A stretch of DNA of 64,000 bases from Amoebophrya sp. A120 (taxonomy: Eukaryota; Sar; Dinophyceae; Syndiniales; Amoebophryaceae). Positions within the stretch are counted from its first letter, which is position 1, and the number at the start of each line of letters is the position of its first letter. The position numbers and the translations under genes are program-made. Location of the stretch: positions 359,181 to 423,180 of the forward strand of contig CAJINV010000014.1 in NCBI GenBank assembly GCA_905178155.1, given 5' to 3'. The notes below the pieces were generated by a model. That model was given only the letters and a program-made list of their open reading frames with translations. It was not told the origin of the DNA and made no database searches. Shown here one piece after another: positions 59,601-64,000 of the stretch.

Positions 59601-62600
59601 ACACACACAAAGACAAGCATCGGTCTTGCACGACTACCAGAAACTTCTGCTTACGTTTTTTACTCCAGGCGGACGCTTGTTCCTTTGCAGCTGCACATGC
59701 AGAAACTGCCAAGCGGACGCTTCCTTTGCAGGATAGGCATCGCGAAGACGAAGACCTAGCAGAGTATGTGATGCGAAAGAATTATTCCGACGTTGAGGTA
59801 TGAAAGATCTGCATGACAAACTCCCGCAGTCTTCCAGACCCTCACATATTTGCATTTCATAGACATCGACGCCCAGGACGAGTGCTGCCGCGGTCCAAAC
59901 CTCCGCAGTATCCAAAAACCCGCCAGATACAGGCGGCTGGTTCCCGTTAAGATGATGTTCGGCAGCAGAAAAATGCAGGATTTCTTCGGCGGTCAGGTCA
60001 CTGATGGAGCAATAGCACAGGTATTTGAGCTGAGGCTCACTAAACCCGCTCGCCATAGGCTCCGAGGCGACATCTTTCTTGCACCAGGGAAGGTTTTCCC
60101 GTTGGCCTCGCGCCATGGTCCGACTGAACTCAGGATTAGTTAAGATGTGCTGCCCGGTCGCGCCATATTTGTCCCGGGCACGCATTTCGACTTCGAAATA
60201 GAGGCTGCGTGCGTCTGCGCGGCGCACCAGTTTGCGTCCCGGGTGCTCGGGGTCTGCCGCTGGCATTCCATTTCCCGCACGCAGCACCTCCGCCAACTTT
60301 TCCACCATTTTGCTTCGGAAATACCGCACGTCGGTGAGGAGCCGCTCGGCCTCCTGCCGCGAGCTCCTGTGTTCGAGGAACGGCCGGCACCAGCGCCCGT
60401 GGGCCGCTTCGTTGAGGCACTGGTACATCAGCATGCGCAGCGCACTGTCTGCGCCGGACAACCGACCAGGGTGCTGGGGAAAGAAATACCGGATATTCTG
60501 CACCGCCCAGGGGTAGACAACTGGAAGAGGCGTGGTCGCAGAAGCGGCAGCTCCAGCTCCAGCTGCTGCACTCGTCGTAGCACCGCCTTCTTGCCTTGAT
60601 GTGCTTGGGTCCGATGATGCAGCACCATTCTGGCTGTCATCTCCTGCAGCTGCGTGCCCTCCTGCAGCCGGTGGCCTCGCATTGTCCGCAGACCCAGTCT
60701 TAGCCCTCTCCTGGAGGATTATATTTTCAACGTAACGTTGAAAATGCCATGGCAATTCGTTTTGCTGGTTTTGGTTTTGCTGCCGATGTCCTACTGCTAC
60801 TTCCTCTTGGCGTTGTTCGTGGTCCTCCGCCCAACGCTTTTTCCTGTTCGATAGTGAGTTTTGTTCTTTTGCTTGAGGTAAAGCCAGACCTTTGTAGTCG
60901 CAGTGGGTCACAAGGCGGTCCTCGTTGTCGCCGTCGGAAGTGGTTGCCGCGCGGAGTTGTCCTGAGGCAGTGTCGCGCAAGAAAAGTTTGTAGCCAACGT
61001 CCAGCAGGATATTAGATTTCTTTGTGTTCGGTACTGCAGCTGTAGAGCTTGGTGTTCCACCAACATCAACAACCGCTCGGCTGACCGGGGCCGAAGAAGA
61101 AGAAGAAGAAGAAGAAGACGTGGCGGCACGAGGACCGGAAGAACTTAAGCTGGCTTCTTCCTGAGCCTCTTCCGGCATGGGCGCAGGCAGGTAAATGAGC
61201 TCCGGGATTATAGAAGTTGCATCTTCGATGATTTGCTGGTCGGGGGCCGAAGGACCTGCTGATAGTGCCTCTGCGGAAATCTGTGGCTCGGAAGTGGCTA
61301 CTTGCTCTTCGGGACGAGCAGCGCTGGCAGCTACGAGCCGCTGAACAGAGCTGACCCAGTCACCTGTGACCTGGTAGAGGTTCACGTCCACTCCCAACAC
61401 CAAGGCCGCCGCAACCCACAACTCGGTGGGCTCCAAGAATCCCCCGGGCAGGGTAGCGCCGTACTCCGCCACCTCTCTCTTGCGCCAAGCTATGCCTCCG
61501 CTGCCATTTTCTGGCGACGCCATCACCTGGTCCGACACAGAAAGGTAACACAAGTAGTCGCGCGCCGCTTGATCGAGCGCGGGTCCGGGGAGGCACCAGG
61601 AAATGTTTTGCGCCACTCCTCTGTCGATTGTCGCACGGTAGGCTCTCTGATCCCGCAAAAGAGCTCCACGAGGCAGCGAACCTGTTCGTCCGGCAGGGCC
61701 CGCCTCCACCGCATTGATAGTGTCATCGTCCCCTGCGGGGTCGTTTGTTCCTGCAGTCGTCCCGTTATCTTGTTCCTCGCCAAGATCATTGGCACGGCCA
61801 AAAAACGGATTGACGCGCCTGTGCACTGCCGTGTACATGCTGATGGGGCCCTCGTTCAGTATTTCGCCGTTCACTAGCAGGCCCGTGGCTTTCAGCCTTC
61901 TGCTCGTCCTCGCCAGTGCAGGTGCGGCGGTGGAGTTATCCTCGTCGTCCGGACCGGCCAGCAAAATCATCGCCACGGCATATGCCAGTCGTTTGCGAAA
62001 CTCGCTGACGTCTGTGAAAGTATGAGCTAGATTTGCGCCTGGCAGCTGCCCAATCCTCTGCCTCGAGAATCCTTCACACCACTCCTTGTGCGCACCTTCG
62101 AAGCACTGCTGCGCCAACGCGATCAGAGCATTGTCTGCAGAGCCGAGCGGGGCGCTGCTCTGCAGGTAAGGAGAGCTACCAACTTGCACAGGTTGATGTG
62201 CCGGGGGCGCAAGACCGCTGCCACCCGCCCCGGCTGCTGCACTAGGGACACTTGCTGTGCCAGTGGACCCTGTTGTGCCGCTGGTGCCTCCAGCAGCTCC
62301 GGGCGGGACAACCTCACTGCTGCTTTGGCTAGCGATAAGATTCATCGCTCCTTGCCCAGTCGAACCCGGCACCATGCTCGCTCCGGTGCTAGTACCAGAA
62401 GAGGCTGCAACAGCTGCGCCAGCTCCCTGGCTGCTACCGCTGCTGGTCTGGTGTGGGGCGGCAGGGATGCGGTTTCCTTGCGCGTCCGTGCGAACCATCG
62501 CATTGAAACTGCCCACGCAGTCCGCAAAGTGCGGCGAGACGCGAGAGCTCAAGTCACCCAAATTATGCATCGCAAATATCTTCATGTCAGGGTCTAGGTT

Positions 62601-63725
62601 GATTTGTGATGCAAGATTTCGAAGAGAAGGGAGGTCTGTGATGCATGCAGAAGCATGGCGAGATTTTCTGTCGAGCAGGGACGGGCAGCCACTTTTTGCT
62701 CCTGCATGTGTGTTACGAGTACGTAGAATGAATGCGTACAAAGGCAATAGAAACTTCTCAAGAACTACATGGCTAATATGCTCTACTCATGCCGTACACG
62801 AAACCACTTCGATAGGTGGTTTCGTTTCAGCAACACAAATTTTTCGCATTTCGTCCCCAGACCATGACCACCCACGCACATTTGCATTTCCATTTGATAG
62901 ATATGGTCCTTCAACATATCTATTTGCAGGCGCAGTCGGTTCTCCGGGTCCGGCGCGTCGTCCTCCGGAATTGGAAGACTATGCTGATCGAAAACCTCAA
63001 TCAAATATCTCCGGAGGCGGTGCCACTCGTTGACCCCCACCAGGCAAATCGTCGAGCGGATCCGGTTGAAAACGTGAGCTTCCCGCGAATACCTAATCAA
63101 ATTGTCGCCCGTCTGGCACCGCGTTTCTACCTCGCGTTCGCCCGGAGCAGCGTGCCGGTCTTCCACGCAGGCCGTATAATTGTAGTCCATTTGCAGCTCC
63201 GTTTCCACAATCGACTGGGGTGAGGTGTCAGCGTTCACGTCGGCGAACCCATCAATGTCCATCAGATTTTGCAAGTCCGGCTCGTTGCAATCCCCCGACC
63301 ACTTGCCATTGTGCGCATGTGACCTATGGAGGCGTCGTTGTGGAAATTCGCGAGGTCTGAATGCAAAACTGCATAGCATACAACACGTAGAGTGTCTGCG
63401 TTGCCCCTTGGAGGCCGCAACCGAGGGTGATTGTTCATCTCCCGTCCAAACTCATGCGCAAGGACGAGAAGGACGGTGCTAAATAGCATGACAGATTGAC
63501 TTTTATTGCCCGCGCCTGGAAAGTCTCTCGCTGTCTGTTTGGATATTGCCTGGTTTATGGTAAGTATTGGTCATTCTAATTGATTTTTACGCATTACAAA
63601 TGCTACTTTCAGCTCTGTCGATTTCCAAGGTGACGCCTCCATACGAGCACCGTCTTCCGTAGTCTGGATCGAGGGGCGACCACCGGGTCGTGTCCGGCGC
63701 GGCCTGTCCCTTCGGCATCGGGCGA
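56612..63725 (-). CDS. gene F: cluster-family C-terminal module fused to three OTU-like repeats (5' end beyond window), at least 1844 aa
   Basis: Exons (minus): 63725-63644, 63319-62900, 62558-59862, 59515-57832, 57555-57361, 57069-56612; 5535 nt in frame, ending GKAVWGGAVFLF. All introns are introners. The first ~185 residues match the C-terminal module of genes A, C and E: RPMPKG, DYGRRCS|HAHNGKWSGDCNEPDLQN, DTSPQSIVETEL, RIRSTICLVGVNEWHRLR, VSPHFADCVGSFNAMVR. An Ala/Gly/Ser/Thr linker and three repeats follow. Each repeat opens with D(S/N)(A/G)L..L..QC.E.AH..WC and closes with YLCY.S(V/I)(S/G)D ... ELWVAAALVLGVDV. That closing block resembles OTU deubiquitinases, but the usual catalytic Cys after the Asp is Ala, Gly or Leu, so enzymatic activity is doubtful. 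The membrane helix, if present, is off the right edge. Confidence 0.65.
57075..57360. mobile_element. introner element (286 bp)
   Basis: Ends TATCACACGGAAAAGG and TATTCTACAGAAAAGT. Perfect TSD TCACC at 57070-57074 and 57361-57365. Removal joins WVASALV to MGVDLGVHWF. Confidence 0.87.
57561..57831. mobile_element. introner element (271 bp)
   Basis: Ends CATCGAACGCAAATACGTC and TATCGAACGCGAATTATATG with the GGGTCTGGAA block. TSD eroded. Frame kept by the 5-nt rule (ILGLR to CGNSFYR). Confidence 0.75.
59521..59861. mobile_element. introner element (341 bp)
   Basis: Ends TATGCATTGCAAATATG and TATGAAATGCAAATATG. TSD GAGAT/GACAT at 59516-59520 and 59862-59866. Removal restores LGVDVGLYKF, matching LGVDVNLYQV of repeat 1. 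Confidence 0.87.
62564..62899. mobile_element. introner element (336 bp)
   Basis: Ends TATGCATCGCAAATATC and TATCAAATGGAAATGC. Flanks CAAAT/GATAT partly matching. Removal restores MLKDH-GDLSSRVSPHFADC, equal in length to the paralogue segment MENLRDVGTNVSPHFADC. Confidence 0.82.
63325..63643. mobile_element. introner element (319 bp), TATGGAGGCGTC family
   Basis: Ends TATGGAGGCGTCGTTGTGG and TATGGAGGCGTCACCTTGG. Flanks TGACC/CGAGC eroded. Removal gives RRCSHAHNGKWSGD. Ends resemble those of the 920-1226 introner at the other side of the window. Confidence 0.82.
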
Positions 63726-64000
63726 TATTCTGAGGAAAAATCCCCCCTCCCCATATCGAAAAGGTATGTTTCCGAAAATTTGCGTTGCTGATTTGAGCCT
63801 TAGTTCCGCATGATATCCGTAGGCCAACGTCGGGGGTCCCTCACCCCCAACACGCCGAACTTCCTCCTTCCACACGCAGCGTCGGAGGGGTCGCACGTAG
63901 CCCTGGAGGTGATAAACGAGGGTGGCGCCTGTATATGCAGTAAAATACTGCACAGGAAATGAGGAAGTCAGAAAGGAACACAAATGTTCTGGGATGACTG
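63726..64000. mobile_element. partial introner element, CCCCCC-rich TIR family, runs off the right edge
   Basis: Begins TATTCTGAGGAAAAATCC then CCCCTCCCCATATCG, the same end as the 23745-24067 introner, including the following TTTGCGTTGCTGATTTGAG segment. The second end lies beyond the window. It interrupts gene F just before RPMPKG. Confidence 0.75.

Noticed and set aside
60715-60765. TTTTCAACGTAACGTTGAAAA palindrome resembling the TIR of the giant introner
   Set aside because: It lies in continuous coding sequence of gene F (HFQRYVENIILQE) with no TSD or second end, so the likeness is chance.

Overview
ORGANISM. This is nuclear DNA of a dinoflagellate. The clearest evidence is two tandem relict copies of the dinoflagellate spliced leader on the minus strand at 29003-29045. 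Three housekeeping genes with introns are recognisable (RPL30, eIF3f, a Misato/DML1 relative). Every supported gene lies on the minus strand, as in dinoflagellate unidirectional arrays. At least 24 introns are introner elements: short repeats with terminal inverted repeats (TIRs), ends of the form TAT...ATA, and 5-bp target-site duplications (TSDs). Removing the element plus one TSD copy restores the reading frame in every gene tested. That pattern recalls what is known of the parasitic syndinian Amoebophrya, so I favour an Amoebophrya-like syndinian; the genus is inference.

LAYOUT (genes read right to left). 0.5-3.4 kb: a small membrane protein and a coiled-coil-like gene. 3.9-6.1 kb: a Misato/DML1-like single-exon gene. 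7.2-7.8 kb: RPL30. 9.0-14.0 kb and 15.5-16.3 kb: two low-complexity proteins carrying RPxSA motifs, separated by an assembly gap (14452-15298) inside a TIR-bounded GC-rich element. 17.9-19.8 kb: eIF3f. 20.1-21.1 kb: repeats and a long hairpin. 21.8-26.7 kb: a CapZ-alpha-like gene cut by six introners, one of them 1.69 kb. 26.7-29.3 kb: no supported gene, plus the spliced-leader relicts. 29.3-51.6 kb: a tandem cluster of single-pass membrane protein genes (here called A, B, C, E), pseudogenes and two short membrane ORFs, built by segmental duplication and carrying long coding minisatellites. 51.6-54.8 kb: duplicated spacer broken by a GC-rich insertion. 54.8-56.3 kb: an acidic/Ala-rich protein. 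56.6 kb to the right edge: gene F, which joins the C-terminal module of the cluster family to three OTU-like repeats.

HOW IT FITS. The left 27 kb is mostly housekeeping or cytoskeletal. The right 35 kb is a fast-evolving family of predicted surface or endomembrane proteins. Its members share a cytosolic tail, one transmembrane helix, a Cys-containing ectodomain and a Pro/Ala/Thr repeat stalk of variable length. Paralogues differ in which introners they carry, so the cluster records intron gain. All gene models come from reading the sequence; no transcript data were available.
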